From positions 136,926 through 200,925 of the forward strand of contig BCKL01000036.1 of the NCBI GenBank assembly GCA_001600635.1: a stretch of DNA of 64,000 bases. The letters are read 5' to 3'. Shown piece after piece: positions 1 through 11,746 of this stretch (its first letter is position 1; every line of letters starts with the position of its first letter). The notes under the pieces are model-generated. The model was not told the DNA's origin. It worked only from the letters and a program-made list of their open reading frames with translations, and ran no database searches. The stretch comes from Leucosporidium creatinivorum (Eukaryota > Basidiomycota > Microbotryomycetes > Leucosporidiales > Leucosporidiaceae). The position numbers were made by a program, and so were the translations under genes.

Positions 1-262
1 AAGCTCGACGGGCTTCTCGCGGTGAAGGAGCGTGTCAAGCTGGCTAAAGTGTTGCCGAAGCTGGTCAGGAGCAGTCAGTGAAGCGCTGGCGTGTACAACT
101 ACGGAGAGCTTAGTATGATGGGATTTGTCTTTATGTTGCTATTACGTTGTGTCCTCGTGCTCGTCGGCCGAGATGCTTCGCCGAAAGTTTTGCGAGCTTC
201 GTCGAATGCGTCAATGATGGTCTTTGCGCTCCGACACACTATAATGCTAGCTCTAGCCACGT
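1..262. other. Left edge, no gene seen
   Basis: The stretch before the stop codon of RARW copy 1 has only short open frames that begin at non-ATG codons. I see no conserved protein, RNA gene or repeat in it. It is probably the 3' flank of RARW copy 1. Confidence 0.4.
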
Positions 263-1310
263 TCACTGACCCCACCGCGCCCTCAGCTCCCTCTCCGGCA
301 CACCCGAGCGCCGAGCTTGCCTCGCCGTCAACGAGGGGACGTGGGCTAGGCTGTGCTGCTCATGCTGAAACCCAAGATGGTCGAGCAGCCCTCCTAGAGT
401 CTCTTGATCCGCCTGGATCTGCCGATGAGCATGCTCCAACTGATGTTGGTGGAGGCGCGCTGTGAACCTCTGGGAGAGAGACCGAAAGCCGAGTTGGCGC
501 CGGCGAAGTCAGCTCAATTTCGCGAGAGTAGAAGAGCGCTATCACCTCTGTGAAACGGCGAGCGTAAAGCAAAACCTGTAGGCAGAGTGTGAGTCAGCTC
601 AGCAAGCTACGTCGGACGCAAGCTAACCGACCACGCTGCGAGTCCATGCCGAGCTCGTGTCCCAATCGCGCCAGCCGACCCAGAGGAGGGGCATGAAGCT
701 CTTGCGATCGATTGCTCCCTTCATCATCTTGTCCTCTGCCTCGCGCACGTAACGATGCATGAGGTCGGCTGGAAGTGACAAAAGCCAGATCAGCGAGAAG
801 CTCGGCGATGATTTGAGGAGGCGCTAGGAAGCGAAAGCAGCCGCCCAGACCGCCGGATCGAACATGAACTAGCAAGCTCAATTCAAAGGTCAGCTGTGGC
901 GAGTCGAAGCGAACGCTACCGAACCCACTCACCCGCAGGAAGGGGATGAAGGCGTTCTTCGGCGTGATGTCGGATTGATGGCCGAACGTCTTCATGAATG
1001 AGAAGTCACTGTCCCGGCCCNTGTGTCCCAGCGTGCGCCCNGNCCCTTCNTTGCTGAGCNTGTCCCTCTTCTTGTCNNCGCNCTTGAGTGAATCTTCCGC
1101 CCACTGCTTAACATGCGAAGGGCATTGGAAGAGAGCCGGCTGAGGTTCTTCCGGCAGCAAGCAGTGCACGACTGCTGTACTAACGTCAACCATGCGCTTC
1201 ACCATCTCTGGCGTGAGGCGACCGTCGGAACGAGGAGAGTGGACCGCTGTGAGTTGGTCGGCGGTGGCTTCCCCCGCCCACTGGGCGGCTTGCTCCTCGG
1301 TGATGGGCAT
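263..1310 (-). pseudogene. RARW family copy 1, probably decayed
   Basis: This gene belongs to the unrecognised RARW family. It starts at ATG 1310 (MPITEEQAAQWAG) and, by homology with copy 4, has five exons ending at the TGA at 263-265. The N-terminal part matches copy 4 almost base for base, including the ambiguous bases between 1021 and 1082. The C-terminal part (below about 720) is clearly diverged and its tail ends RARWGQ instead of RARWA. The 5' splice site after the second small exon (near 841) reads CT where copy 4 has GT, so correct splicing looks lost and the retained intron meets a stop. Function is unknown. I call it a likely pseudogene, but the assembly is ambiguous here, so a working gene cannot be excluded. 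Confidence 0.6.
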
Positions 1311-1470
1311 GATGTGGTGGCCGAGAGACGAATGGTGAGATTCGAGAGTTGGAGGGCCGAGAGAGCGAGAGAAGCGGAGCGACCAGGGAGGAAGGGCGCC
1401 GACACATCGCTCCGAGCTCTCGCCATCGGCTATGGGCCAGTGAGGAGGGCTATAGACTGCTGTACAGCAT
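263..1470 (-). repeat. Inverted repeat 1, left arm
   Basis: The reverse complement of this stretch matches 14818-15996. Near-identity covers about 720-1310, from the start codon through exon 1 into exon 3. The promoter side (1311-1470) keeps recognisable blocks but with insertions and deletions, and the 3' third is only moderately similar. The same pattern of N bases occurs in both arms. Confidence 0.85.
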
Positions 1471-1862
1471 CTCCGGCTTGGCGTACCGGTTTTTACAGCC
1501 GCATCGGTGATGTACCAATGATTCGGGGCGATAGACGACACTACAGACAAGGCTGAGGAGAGGGCAAGCTCACGGACCCGAAGCCATCGCTGAGGAGCGA
1601 GCTGCAACCTCACAGGAGCATGTGCGTGGCCCTGAAGTCGCAGAGCAAGCAAGAAGCAAGCTGAAGCAAGATCGTGCTGTAGCTAGAAAGCCTGTGCGAG
1701 GGACGCAATGAACGAGCCCCGAGGCAGCGCTGATTCGTCTTCGCCGAGCTTGAACTTCTCGCCTCTGCCGAGCCTGCTCTCAAGGCTCGTCGCGACTGAG
1801 AAGAAGTATGAACAGGTACTTGTTATTGTCTATCTACAGCTACTTGAGCATCTAACGACGCT
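1311..1862. other. Intergenic: RARW copy 1 promoter and ADH 3' flank
   Basis: About 550 bases lie between the start of RARW copy 1 and the stop of the alcohol dehydrogenase gene. The part next to RARW copy 1 resembles the copy 4 promoter. No other coding signal is seen. Confidence 0.5.
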
Positions 1863-3547
1863 CTACTGGTCGATATCCTGCCTCAGGACCTTGCGGTAGC
1901 GAACGGTGTTGTTCTTGACGCTATCGACTCCCTTGCCGACGTCCTTCATGCTGATCACCTCCTTCCAGGTCTTCACTCCCTTCTCGACAGCGAGGGCGAG
2001 CATCTCGTTGGCCTGCTTCTTGTTGCCGATGTGGGAGACCGAAAATTGAGCGGCGTTGCCGGCCATTGCCTGAGCCTGGAATTGGGGGACGGGGGCGTCG
2101 GGGAGACCGACGGAGTGGAGACGACCGTGAAGGGAGAGGATGGAGAAGAGGTCGGGCATGGAGAGTCCCTGCTCGCGTGGAAGGATCGCCGAGTCAGCTT
2201 CAAGCCTCGCGAAGGAGCGGAAGGGACAGGGAGAGAACGTACAGCGGCATCATCGACGGTACTCAAGACCATCTCGTACTCCATAGCGTGAGCCTTGGCC
2301 CAGTCCTTGTCCTTGGTCGAGACGTAGTGCTTAGCGCCCATGGCGATGGCGTCCTTCTCCTTGTCGGGAGAGTGGGAAATGGCGGTGACCTCGGCTCCGA
2401 GGGCAGCGGCGAACTGAATGGCAAAGTGGCCGAGTCCTCCGATTCCAATGATGGCGACCTTGGATCCCTCCTTGACGCCGTAGTTCTTGAGAGGAGCGTA
2501 GACGGTAAGTCCTCCGCAGAGCATGCTGTGGATGATGGGGGAGAGGGTCAGCAATTATTCTTCGCTCACCTCCAAGCTCGGCTCTTCTCCTCGCGCTCCC
2601 CTAGAGGCAGGCGAGAGTCAAGGGCGCCGAGCGCCAAAGCCGAGAAGCAAAAAGAGAACTCACGGAGCAGCATCCTCATCGCTCAATCCTTCGGGAAGGG
2701 CAAACACAAAGCGCTCGTGCACACGGATTCCAGTCGAGTATCCTCCGTGAGCGATATCGCCGTTCTCGTACCTTTGTAAGGGAAGGGAGGGTGAGCGCCG
2801 AGGACAACCAGGGAGAGCGAAAGCAGGGAATGGGACCTACTTGGCGTTGTACGTGTCTACTCCGCCGGTGACACAGTAGTTCTCGTTGTCCGAGTTGCAG
2901 TTGACGCAGTCGAAGCAGGCGCAGACTGGTGAGCGGAAGGAGCGGGCCGAGGGTGAGAGAGCGGCGAGATGTGGATGGGACGGGGGAGTGGGGTGTAACG
3001 AAGGGGGGAGAGCGAAGAGCGTCAGCTACAGAAAGTAGTGCATGAGTAGAGAGAAGCAACGAACCCTGAGCTCCGCATCCAGCGCGATCTCCGACCTTGA
3101 ACTCGGTGACCTTCTCACCGACGCGAACGACGGTTCCAGCGACCTCATGTCCCGAGATGAGAGGAAGCATAGGCTCTCCCCATCCACCTGTCGTCGAAGA
3201 ACCACACCAGGTCAGCTAGCTACTCGGCGACGAGGCAAAGAAGGCGGGAGAGAGGACATACCGGTAAGAGTGTGGACATCGGAGGAGCAGATACCGCAGA
3301 CGTTGACGTGGATGTCAATGTCGTAGGGTCCGAACTGCTTAGGCCTGTACAGAAAAGTCAATGTTTAGCTCGCGATCCTTCGTGAGGCGCCGAAGCGGCC
3401 CGGTCTCCACGCAGAGCATGGAGAGCAGGGAAAGCAGCGAGAGAAGGAGACGCACTGGAAATCAATGACCTCGAACTGGTTGTACTTCTCGGTGGAGTGG
3501 ATGGCGTAGCCCTTGAACTGAAGGTCCTTGGAGGTGGGGGTCGACAT
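1863..3547 (-). CDS. Zinc-type NADP-dependent alcohol dehydrogenase (ADH6/cinnamyl-alcohol type)
   Basis: This is a cytosolic medium-chain dehydrogenase that should reduce aldehydes to alcohols with NADPH. It starts at ATG 3547 (MSTPTSKDLQFKGYAIHS) and is spliced from about seven exons to the TAG at 1863-1865. Visible family marks are the catalytic zinc Cys in CGICSSDVH, the GHEVAG motif carrying the second and third ligands, a Cys-rich structural-zinc loop (CACFDCVNC...NYC), and the nucleotide-binding GIGGLGHFAIQ. The Ser after the second Rossmann strand (AISHSPDKE) fits NADP preference, as in yeast Adh6/Adh7. Predicted length is about 360 aa, normal for the family. No upstream partner gene suggests a pathway. 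Introns carry GT-AG borders and CTGAC branch sites. Confidence 0.93.
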
Positions 3548-3836
3548 GCTTGAAGGTGAGCTGGATGTGCTGGGAGTGATGAAGAGGTGCAAGGGGAATT
3601 CTCTGGTGAAGGAGAAAGATATGGTAAGAAGTCAAGAGCAGCCAGCCCTCTGCGAAACTCACATTCAACTCCAAAAAACTCCCGGCTCGGTCGACCGTCA
3701 TCGCAACCCGCTCCGCTCTCGCTGTCCGACATCATTTCTCGCGCTCCTTTCTCGTCGCTCCCTCGGATAAGCTGTAGATCGATACTTACATATAATCACT
3801 ACGCACTTCCCTTGCCCATCGCCGAACCAGACCGAC

Positions 3837-4929
3837 TTAGCCACGAGCCGACCAACCCTTCCCCTGCATCTCCCACCCTGGCTTCCCCTTAGGACTCCTC
3901 TCCTCCACCTCCATAGACTCGGACCTCGGTGCAGGACCCAACAACGGATTCCCCTGCTGCTGCTGAGGCTGCGAAGCGAGCGAAGCGAACGCCGAAGGGC
4001 GATAATGCAGATGAGGAGGGGGAGGGCCGTGGCCGTGGAAGGTGGGGTGGTGAAGCTGAGGCTGAGGCTGTGGCTTCGGCCACGAGGGAGCAGCGGCGTG
4101 GTTCTGGAAGTATGGGCGACCTGCTGGAGCGGGGCGGGGTCTGTAGGAAAGCCGCAGAAGGAGGTAAGCTCTTCGGCGCCGAGCAAAAGACGCGAACGGC
4201 GACGTACGCGACGGGGATCGGTTGGCCGTACTTGATTCTCTGCTGCTGTTGCTGCTGTGCTGTAGCAATACGAGCTCTGTCCATCTCCATCAGCAACCCG
4301 ACGCCAATCCTCAGGCGATCCACCTCGGCTTGCGACTCGAGGATTTGCGCTTGCTCGGCCGTTTCTCGGGCGAGGGAGGTAGGGGAAGGAGGCGCTTGGG
4401 CGTAGATGCACTGTGGTACGTTGAAGCCAGGTGAAGAGGTCCAGCAGTCAGCGAGGAGACAGCGAGTGATAGCGACAGCGAAACGCACGGGGAGACCGCG
4501 CATGCTGCAGCCCGAGCATGTAACGAATCGGTCGCAGCGTAGTTCTGTAAGGTGCCAACTCGGATCAGCTTCCTTCTCCTGCTCCGAGCCCAAGAGACGC
4601 CTGACTGAGAGATTGACAGCTGCTCGGCGCCGAATTCTAGTCAGCTCCGTAGCTCTACAACCCTACAGTCCTACAGACCCCGACACTCACCGCTCACAAG
4701 CCAACCTCCTCCCTTTCTTCGCCTGCTCCTCCTCCCTCTTCCTGAGCAGCTCCTCCGCATCAGGCGGGTCGCCATCGCTCTCTCCTCCCTCGTCCGAGCC
4801 CTCCTCTGCAGACGATTCTTGCTTCAATACAGGCGCCTTCTTGGTCTCCTTCTTGGGTGGTTTGGGCTTGGGCTTGCCCTTCTCTTTCGGGAGAGGTTTG
4901 CGCGGTCGGAGGGTGCGAGACGAGGGCAT
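3837..4929 (-). CDS. Small Zn(II)2Cys6 regulator with a zinc cluster split by a 14-nt microexon
   Basis: The gene starts at ATG 4929 (MPSSRTLRPRKPLPKEKGK), a basic, Lys/Pro-rich N terminus. Exon 1 (4691-4929) ends in LACER. A 14-nt exon (4606-4619) adds the second Cys, exon 3 (4489-4544) reads LRCDRFVTCSGCSMRGLP, and the next exon continues CIYAQAP. Joined, this gives C-x2-C-x6-C-x5-C-x2-C-x6-C, a complete Gal4-type zinc cluster. A helix-forming segment (LARETAEQAQILESQAEVD) and a Gln-run follow. The last exon is Pro/Gln-rich and ends GKGWSARG at 3837. Predicted size is about 270 aa, short for the class, with no large fungal-specific regulatory domain. It diverges from the membrane protein gene at 5172 across about 240 bases. 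Targets are unknown. The intron 2 donor (GTCAGG) is weak. Confidence 0.75.
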
Positions 4930-5171
4930 CGCTCGTGTGGTGGAGCTGCGGTGGGCTTCTGCTGGGCTGGTCGCTTGTGCGGGTGCTGGTAAAGAGCTAC
5001 AGAGGTGCCTTTGAGGTGCAGCTGACCGAAGGGGGAAAGAAGAAGGGAGAAAGGAGCGAGAGACTTCGGTCGGGCCTTCTCCGAGGGGGAGTGTCTGTTA
5101 TTCTGTGGCACATTCTGTAAGAGTCGCAGAGGTCAAAGAATCCACTGCCGTAGTACAGCAGAGCAGCAGCT

Positions 5172-6370
5172 ATGGCAGACGAGTGAGCTCATTTCGGCGT
5201 TCAGCTCGGCGCGCCTCGCTCCGGCCCTTTCGAGCGCGCTCGCTCACTCCTTCAACTCCAGCAGCAGCATCTCAGCGCCATGTCCAGAGCGACTAAGTAC
5301 AGCAGCAATCGTCGGCTTCAGTACGTCCCCATCTCCTCTCTTCCCTCTCCTTCCCATTCTCGGCGATCGCTTCCTCCTGCCTCCGAGTCCTCACCAGCGC
5401 GCTGACCTCTGCTCTTGCATCCACAACAGCCGTAGGAGCGATTTTGGGTATCGAGGCATTGACAGTCCTCTTCGTTTGGGGTCTCATCAAGCTCAGGCAG
5501 CGGATCGAGGGGTATTCGGAAGCTGGGCGTCGAGCGGGGAGGGCGAGGGAGAAGGAGAGGGAGAACGAGTACAGGATCTTAGAGGTGGAGGGAGACGAGG
5601 GAATGAGGCTGAATGAAGGAGTAGGTAAGCCCAGTAGCGCCGATGGAGGAGCAAGGAAGGGAGGAGCTGACCTCAAGCACAACCTTCGGCGCCGCCGCCG
5701 AACAGTTCCTCGCTTGTCTTCCGGTTCGCCCTCCTCCTTCCCTCTCCAGTCCACCATTTCAAGGCTCGACCGTTACCCAATCTTCTCCCCTACCTCACCT
5801 GCTCTCCCGCATCTCCCACAATCGCCCTCCTTGCCTCCGACGCCAGCGCCGAAGGAGACGACAACGCCGACGAGGCTTCCCTCGTTCTACTCCCCTGCTC
5901 GTACGCTTCCCTCTCTTCTCTCTCCACTTCTATCTCCTCGCTCTCCTGTCCGAAGCCCGACTCACCTCAAGCAAACCTACAGTGACGCAAGCCCTCTCCT
6001 CTCCGCCGGCGCCGAGATCCTCCCTTTACCCAGTTTACCCGACTTAGGGCTCTACGACCCTCCTCTTCTCCCTCCACCATTGTCCAGCACCCTGCGCTCC
6101 ACTCTCGAAAGAGCAGCCCCAGCCGCAGCTGCACCTCCGACAAGGGCTCCATCGCTCTTCTCTCGGCTCGGTCGATCTTTCGGAGCGGCTCCACGTCCTC
6201 CTGCTCCAGCAACGACGCTGGCGGGCCAGGAGGTGGAGGACAGACCGATCCCGAGAGTGGAGAGGAGCGAGACGCTGTTGCCGAGCTATACTCGACGACC
6301 TGAGGCTGCGACGAGCCCCGAGGTGGTCGACAGGCCGAGGCTTGAGTTGCGGGCTGAGGGAGTGGTGTAG
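5172..6370 (+). CDS. Small single-pass membrane protein, unknown function
   Basis: I chose ATG 5172 because only this start keeps the frame into the membrane segment. Exon 1 (ATG GCA GAC GA) is followed by an intron ending in a CAGCAGCAG tandem acceptor, a second exon (ISAPCPERLSTAAIVGF), an intron with a GTACGT donor, then the rest. One strong hydrophobic helix (VGAILGIEALTVLFVWGLI) is followed by positive charges (KLRQR) and a charged, possibly coiled stretch. The long C-terminal part is Ser/Pro-rich. It ends with LFSRLGRSFGAAPRPP and an acidic/basic tail closing at the TAG at 6370. A further intron near 5624-5704 keeps the same frame whether spliced or not. I do not recognise the family. 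The topology suggests a membrane-anchored protein with a disordered tail. Confidence 0.6.
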
Positions 6371-6586
6371 GTAGTAGAAGGGGAGGAAAAGGAGGGACCG
6401 AGCCCATGGCTTGGTGGGCCCTGTGCAACGTGACGAGCGAGCATGACGAGCAGGAAGCTGGGAGAGGTGAAAGCCGAGCTGAAATCCAGCCCAAAGCAGC
6501 GCCAGTGGTTCTTCTGCGCTGAGTGGGCTTGCTGGAGCGGGCGAGAAACGAGACGAAAGTTTGTTCAAGCATGTACATGATCTAGC

Positions 6587-7581
6587 TCAAGCCCACCTCG
6601 CCCTCAGCTCCTCCTCCGAGATTCCGTAGCGCCGAGCGGTCCTCGTCGACAATGAGGGAACGTGACGATGCGAGAGGCTGTGCTCGAAGGTATTGGTATT
6701 GAGCGAGGAGAGAAATGCATGCACATCTGGCCCGAGTGCTGCATTCTCCTGAGGGCGAAAGAGCTCCGGATTGGCCACCATCTGGTCCGAATGAGAGTGG
6801 AGGCAGTCAGCAATCGGCAGTCAGGTCGGCTGGTCATACTGTGGCGCACATAGTTGTACTTCTTTACATTGAGGAGGACCTGTCAAATCCACCGGGTAAG
6901 CTGAGGTTGCAAGATCGGAAACAGGACTTACCACCGCCCGAGTCCAAGCCGAGGTTTCCGGCAGATCCCAGTCGCACAATCCGACCCACAGCTCCGGAAT
7001 GACGTGCGCGCGTGAGGGTGCGTGCTGCTTCATGAAATCCACCGTCTCCTTGATGTATTCCTTCATCTTATGAGCTGCGAGAAGGGCCAGAGGGGAAGTT
7101 CGGCAATGAGGTCGATTCAGAGGCAATGCTGGACGCTGGAGAACGTACAAGCGTTGTGAGAGAACATGAGCTGTAGAGGATAAAGGTCAGCCTGCTGTTA
7201 CAAGCGACCTGTAGACTGTACACTCACCTGCCGGAAGGGATAGTGGTGGCAGTGGTTGCGGTCGCTCTCAGTCAGCGCGGCGCCGAATTTGCTCAGGAGC
7301 TGTCCGGTCTCCTCCACACGGAATTGTTCGTTCTCTATGCGGTGCGTCATGCTGTCGCAGTAGGCTACATGATCAGTGCACCAACCCAGCTCGTCCCAGG
7401 CAGGGGTGAATATCGGAGCTGAATGTCCGCCAGCTACGAAGAAGTGCACCACGTCTTTGCTCGCAGACAGCATGAAGTGAGCGAAGTCCGGTGTAAGGGG
7501 ACGAAAAATCCGTATCGTCGGACGGTGGTTGGCGGTGACTGGTCCAGCCTCCGACTCGCATTGCGCGTCGGTGAGGGTCAT
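6587..7581 (-). CDS. RARW family copy 2
   Basis: A diverged member of the unrecognised RARW family. Start ATG 7581 (MTLTDAQCESEAGPV) is chosen by alignment with the starts of the other copies. Exon 1 shows the shared core DVVHFFVAGGHSAPIF. Exon 2 is a 22-nt microexon (LMFSHNA). Exon 3 has WVGLCDWDLPETSAWTRAV, and exon 4 reads VLLNVKKYN. The last exon starts near 6781 and ends in the family tail (ARRYGISEEELRARWA) at TGA 6587. Exon order and intron positions match the other copies, although most of the protein has drifted. It lies between the small membrane-protein gene and ORC1. No known domain, signal peptide or membrane helix is visible. Confidence 0.7.
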
Positions 7582-8340
7582 ACTAGGGAGGATGGAGGGA
7601 AAGAGGAAGAAAGAGAAAGAAACGCAGAGAACAAGGCAGCAGTGCGTCCCGTCAAACCGGCAAAGCGCTCGCGGTCCGCTGAGAGCTCTCGGCGGAGTGC
7701 TCAATCGATCTCGGCGGTGGCGCCCACGGTCCGCTGAGCGCTACTTTAAAGCATGGGGCCGCGTTGTAGTGAGTAGAATCCTTAGTAACTCAGTGAAAGC
7801 TCTGAGCGCCTCTCCCTGGTTCAGCAGCGGCTCGATGACCCTCTTCACCCGTGGTCTCGACGAGCAGCGAGCGGTCGTGAAGAGCGGCAGAGGGGTCGGG
7901 GGACGCCTGATATCAGTCTTCCATCCACCCAGCTAAGTATCCGAAGCTCAGTCAATACTAGAAGCAGCAAAGAAACGAAGCTGAAGCAAGACGAAGGAAG
8001 GAGAAAGAGGATCGGCTGGGAAACGACGAGTGACTTTGGCCTCTCATCGTCTTCCGTCACTCACTGATCTGCTCATGTATAGGAGCAGATGTTCAGGCGT
8101 GATTTCCTGTTGTATAGATAGTCTGCTGCCGAGTAGCAGTCGACGAGCAGAAGGCCGAAGCGAACGCCGAGAAAGTTGCGAAAGCGGCTGAGTGCAGCGC
8201 AGGTTCAGGTTGCGCACCTTGCCTCGCTGATCTCCCGCTCTCACCACTCGCTCTCACTACTCGCCCTCCCCATTACTCGAAGCTAAGGATAATGACTTGC
8301 CCATTTAAGGCCCTCCTCCCAGCCTCACAACTAAGCGCAT
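7582..8340. other. Intergenic between RARW copy 2 and ORC1
   Basis: About 760 bases with several CGCCGA/TCGGCG words but no supported coding exon. The right end is the ORC1 3' flank. Confidence 0.45.
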
Positions 8341-11300
8341 CTAACTCTTCGGCACCCAGCTACCGACATCTTTATCCTCTCTGAAACACTCCCAGACTTC
8401 TCCCACACCGACGAGCATCCTCACCCGCTGGAAGTAGTCCCCTCGCTGCGATTCGGTGGTGAGCAGTTTTTGGGCGTGGAGGGAGGAGAGGAGGGAGAGG
8501 AGGGCCGTGTGCGAGGGTGGAGGGGAGAAGAGCGAGGTTTGGGAGAGGAAGGAGAGGTGGTAGGAGAGGACCTGTGTGGCGAGCAAAGGAAGGAGGGGTC
8601 AGCTCGGCGCGAGCAAAAGCGGGCGAGGGCGCTCACCTCGTCGACTTCAACCTCCTGCACTCCCCTTCTCCGGACCACGGCCGCCAGACTCAACATCAAC
8701 ACCTTCTCCATCAAGCTCAGCCCCTGCAGGAAGGCGTTCGAGCCGTAGTCGGTCATCTCGCGGTAGGTCGTCGAGGCGTCGTGGATGGTGCAGACGGCGG
8801 TAGTCGGTGGTGTGGTGGATGAGTTGCGTTGAGAGACGAGTTCGACCGTGCGCCTATGTATCGAGATTCGAGTTAGGTCAGCTCCAGTCGGCTTTCGAGA
8901 GACGAGAGGAAGAGAAAGCACCTAGCCACATCCAACGCCCTCCTCGCGTCACCCGCACCTGCAGCCACCTTCTTAGCAATGACCTCGATCGCCTTGTTGC
9001 CGAAGACCTTGTCCTTGAGTCCCTTGCCCGCTTGGTCGAGACGAGAGGTGATGATGGTGGAGAGCTCGTCCCATTTGTAGGGGATGAAGACGAGGCGGTT
9101 GGAGCCTGTTGCGCGAGTGGAGGGAGAAGAGACGACAGAGCGGATTAGGTGGGAGCGAGGGAGGGGGGGGAGAAGTGAGATGAAGGACGACGAACGAGTC
9201 AGCTTAGCTCGGCTCGGCTTTCTCACAACTGGCGAGGAGATGGGGTGCAGCAAGAGACGGGGTGCAGCTCGAAGACTCACCGAGACGACTACGGATCTTG
9301 CCGCTCAACTCCCTCTCGGGCAGGTCCATCGTGTTGGCTACGGCGATGACGATGAGCTTGGAGTGAGGCATGTGCGGCCAGTTGAAGAAGTTGTATACGA
9401 CGTCTTGCTTTTTAGTGATCATCTGGTCCAGCTCGTCGACGAGGACGACGCTGTGGCGGTGAAGGTGGTGGTAATAGGAGATGGGCGAGGAGCGAGCCGA
9501 GCGAGACAGAGATTCAACGAGGCAGGGAGGAAGGAGGAATGAGGAATGAGAAGAGGAGCAGCGATTAGGGGTCGGATTACTCTTCCTCCGAAGCATTGGA
9601 GCGAGTACTCACGTCGTGCCCCTCCCCACCCTCGGCTCACCAAACCACTTCTCCAAACTCCCCAACGCGACCCTCGGCGCCGCCTTCTTGCCCCCACTAA
9701 TCGCCTCCCATAGGACCGAGAACGCCGTAGCGGGCTCCGCGATCTTCATGCCGTTGATTTCGACGAAGTGGAAGGGTGGGATGTCCTGTATGGATGGATT
9801 GAGCGAGAGTCAGAGATGAGAAGCGAGCCAAGGGAGCGAGGGGAGGACGGACGGGATCGTTCTGTAGCTCGCGAACGACGCTGTGCACTGTAGCAGTCTT
9901 GCCGGTACCGGGTACTCCGTGGATATCTGTTCGAGTAGAACGCGAGCGAGAAGGTCAGCTCTGTCTTCCTCTCCGGGCCGAACTTCAATCTTCGCTCTCC
10001 TCCCTCGTCGCGAACAGAGCTCGAAGACTTACAGAGACAAGTCCCACTCCCACTGATGATCCCATCCCCCAAGATCCCACCGATCTCTTCCCTCTGCTTC
10101 TCCCTGCACGGCAAGAACTCGGGCGTCGCGGAAACGTGCAAAAGGGCCTGCGCCTGCTTGAAAGGAGGGAGCGTCTTGAAAGTGGCGGAGAGGGNGAAGG
10201 TGGGAGGGATGGAGCTATCGCGAGAGAATGGAAGAGGTCAGCGCACGCCGAGAAGCGAGAAGCGCGAGCCGGAGACGGCGAACTTGACCTCTTCGAACCG
10301 CTCGGCACGCTTCTTCCTATAGTTGCTCCGCTTCTGCTCAACGTTGCCCGCCCTCGATTTGGCGGCCGCAGTAAGCTTAGGTCGAACTCGCTTGGCTGGG
10401 GTCCCGTTCGTCGCCTTCTTGGCCGATTTGGAGGGAGTGAGCTGAGAGGGCGCTTTGCGCTTGACGTTCTTGGTCGGAGTGCGGAGGGGTTTGGAGGAGG
10501 TGGTCGAGCCAGCGTTGGATGAGGGGTCGTCGTCGTCTGAGCCGGAGGCCGAGCCCTCGGCGCCGTCGTCGCTGTCCTCGACGTCCGATGTGGGGTCCTG
10601 CGCAGTCGAGGAAGAGTTCAACGAGAAGTTCTGAGCGGAATAGGAAGCGACAGCACTCACGAAGGTCTCCTCGTCGTCATCCTCGTCGTCCGAGCTGCCG
10701 TTATCCGACTCGGCGTAGTTCCTGCCCTTCTTCCCCGCGCCGACCGTGCTCTTGCTCGCACTCGGCTTGGCCTTCTTCGGCTTCTTCTCCTTCTCCTTCT
10801 CCTTTCCCTTGCCATTGCCCTTCTTCTTGACAACGGAGACGACCTCTTCCTCCTCCTCGTCCATGATGGCCTCGACGTCCCAATCTCCATGCTTCATCCC
10901 TCGATCATACACATCTAAGTAATCGATCTCGCCGATGAACTCGGCTCCGGCGACAGGCTTGGCATCGTACACCTTCCTGACGAGGTAGCTCGGGATCGCA
11001 CCCTGCCGACGAGCATCGGCGGCGTTGGAGGGGAAGGGGTCCGAAGGAGTGAGGATGCAGGCGTGCGAGGTGATGGTGGAGACGGGGATGGAGTCGGTGT
11101 GTAGAGGAGTGCGATCGGCGACCGAGGTAGACGGCCGAGTGCGAGAGGAAGAGGGAGTCCAGGATTGGAGAGCTCGGGTTTCGTGGAGGTGAGTCGAGTC
11201 GGAGGTGTAGTAGAGTTCAAACTGTGGTAGAGACGTGTCAGATGTATCACTTGACAGGCTAAGAACATCAGAACTCACATCCTGCACCTCTTCACCCTCC

Positions 11301-11746
11301 TCTGGCCCCTCGTGGCCCCAAACCGCTCCCGGGCGCGCCAACCACCGTACTTTGGCGAGCATCTCCCCTTTAGCATCCTCATACAGTCCTACAATAATGG
11401 CGACCTTCTCCCCTACTCCCAGCCCATCATTCACCTGCCACGCTCCCTCGAGATCCACCCCTCGCGCTTTCCCCTTCTTGTCGCGCGCCGTCTTGCCGCC
11501 CGCTGCTCGCATGACGTGGTCGGGAGTCTTGAGCCATTCTTGACGGGTTTCTGCTGCTGCGCTGACGATGACGGCGTCGCCTGCGCCGAAGCGAGTGGGC
11601 TGCGAGGTGCTCGAAGCGACGCGGGTGAAGGCAGAGTGAGGGATGTCGTTGCTGAGCCCTTTGAGGCGGGAGGCGCGAGCAGGCGAAGCTGCAGTCGATG
11701 TTCTGGACGCAGAGGCAGCGGGCGCATCCGCCCACGAGTCGACCAT
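8341..11746 (-). CDS. ORC1: Origin recognition complex subunit 1
   Basis: ORC1 is the AAA+ subunit of the complex that marks replication origins and loads MCM in the nucleus. It starts at ATG 11746 (MVDSWADAPAASASRTS). The N-terminal half holds a BAH-type module (LEGAWQVNDGLGVGEKVAI, then AKVRWLARPGAVWG), followed by a long acidic/basic linker rich in Ser, Asp and Lys. The AAA+ core shows Walker A (GVPGTGKTATVHSV, near 9900), Walker B (VLVDELDQM, near 9430), and sensor-1 (VAVANTMDLPER). A C-terminal winged-helix part ends at the TAG at 8341. About eight exons give roughly 900 aa, normal for fungal Orc1. One N lies at 10195. It is flanked on both sides by RARW genes that point away from it. 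Confidence 0.95.

Noticed and set aside
594-1652. One long minus-strand frame of about 350 codons
   Set aside because: It reads through introns and the promoter of RARW copy 1. The family alignment gives the start at 1310 and a spliced structure.
5280-5330. ATG 5280 as start of the small membrane protein
   Set aside because: Its frame cannot be joined to the membrane-helix exon with the visible GTACGT donor. ATG 5172 with one more intron fits exactly.
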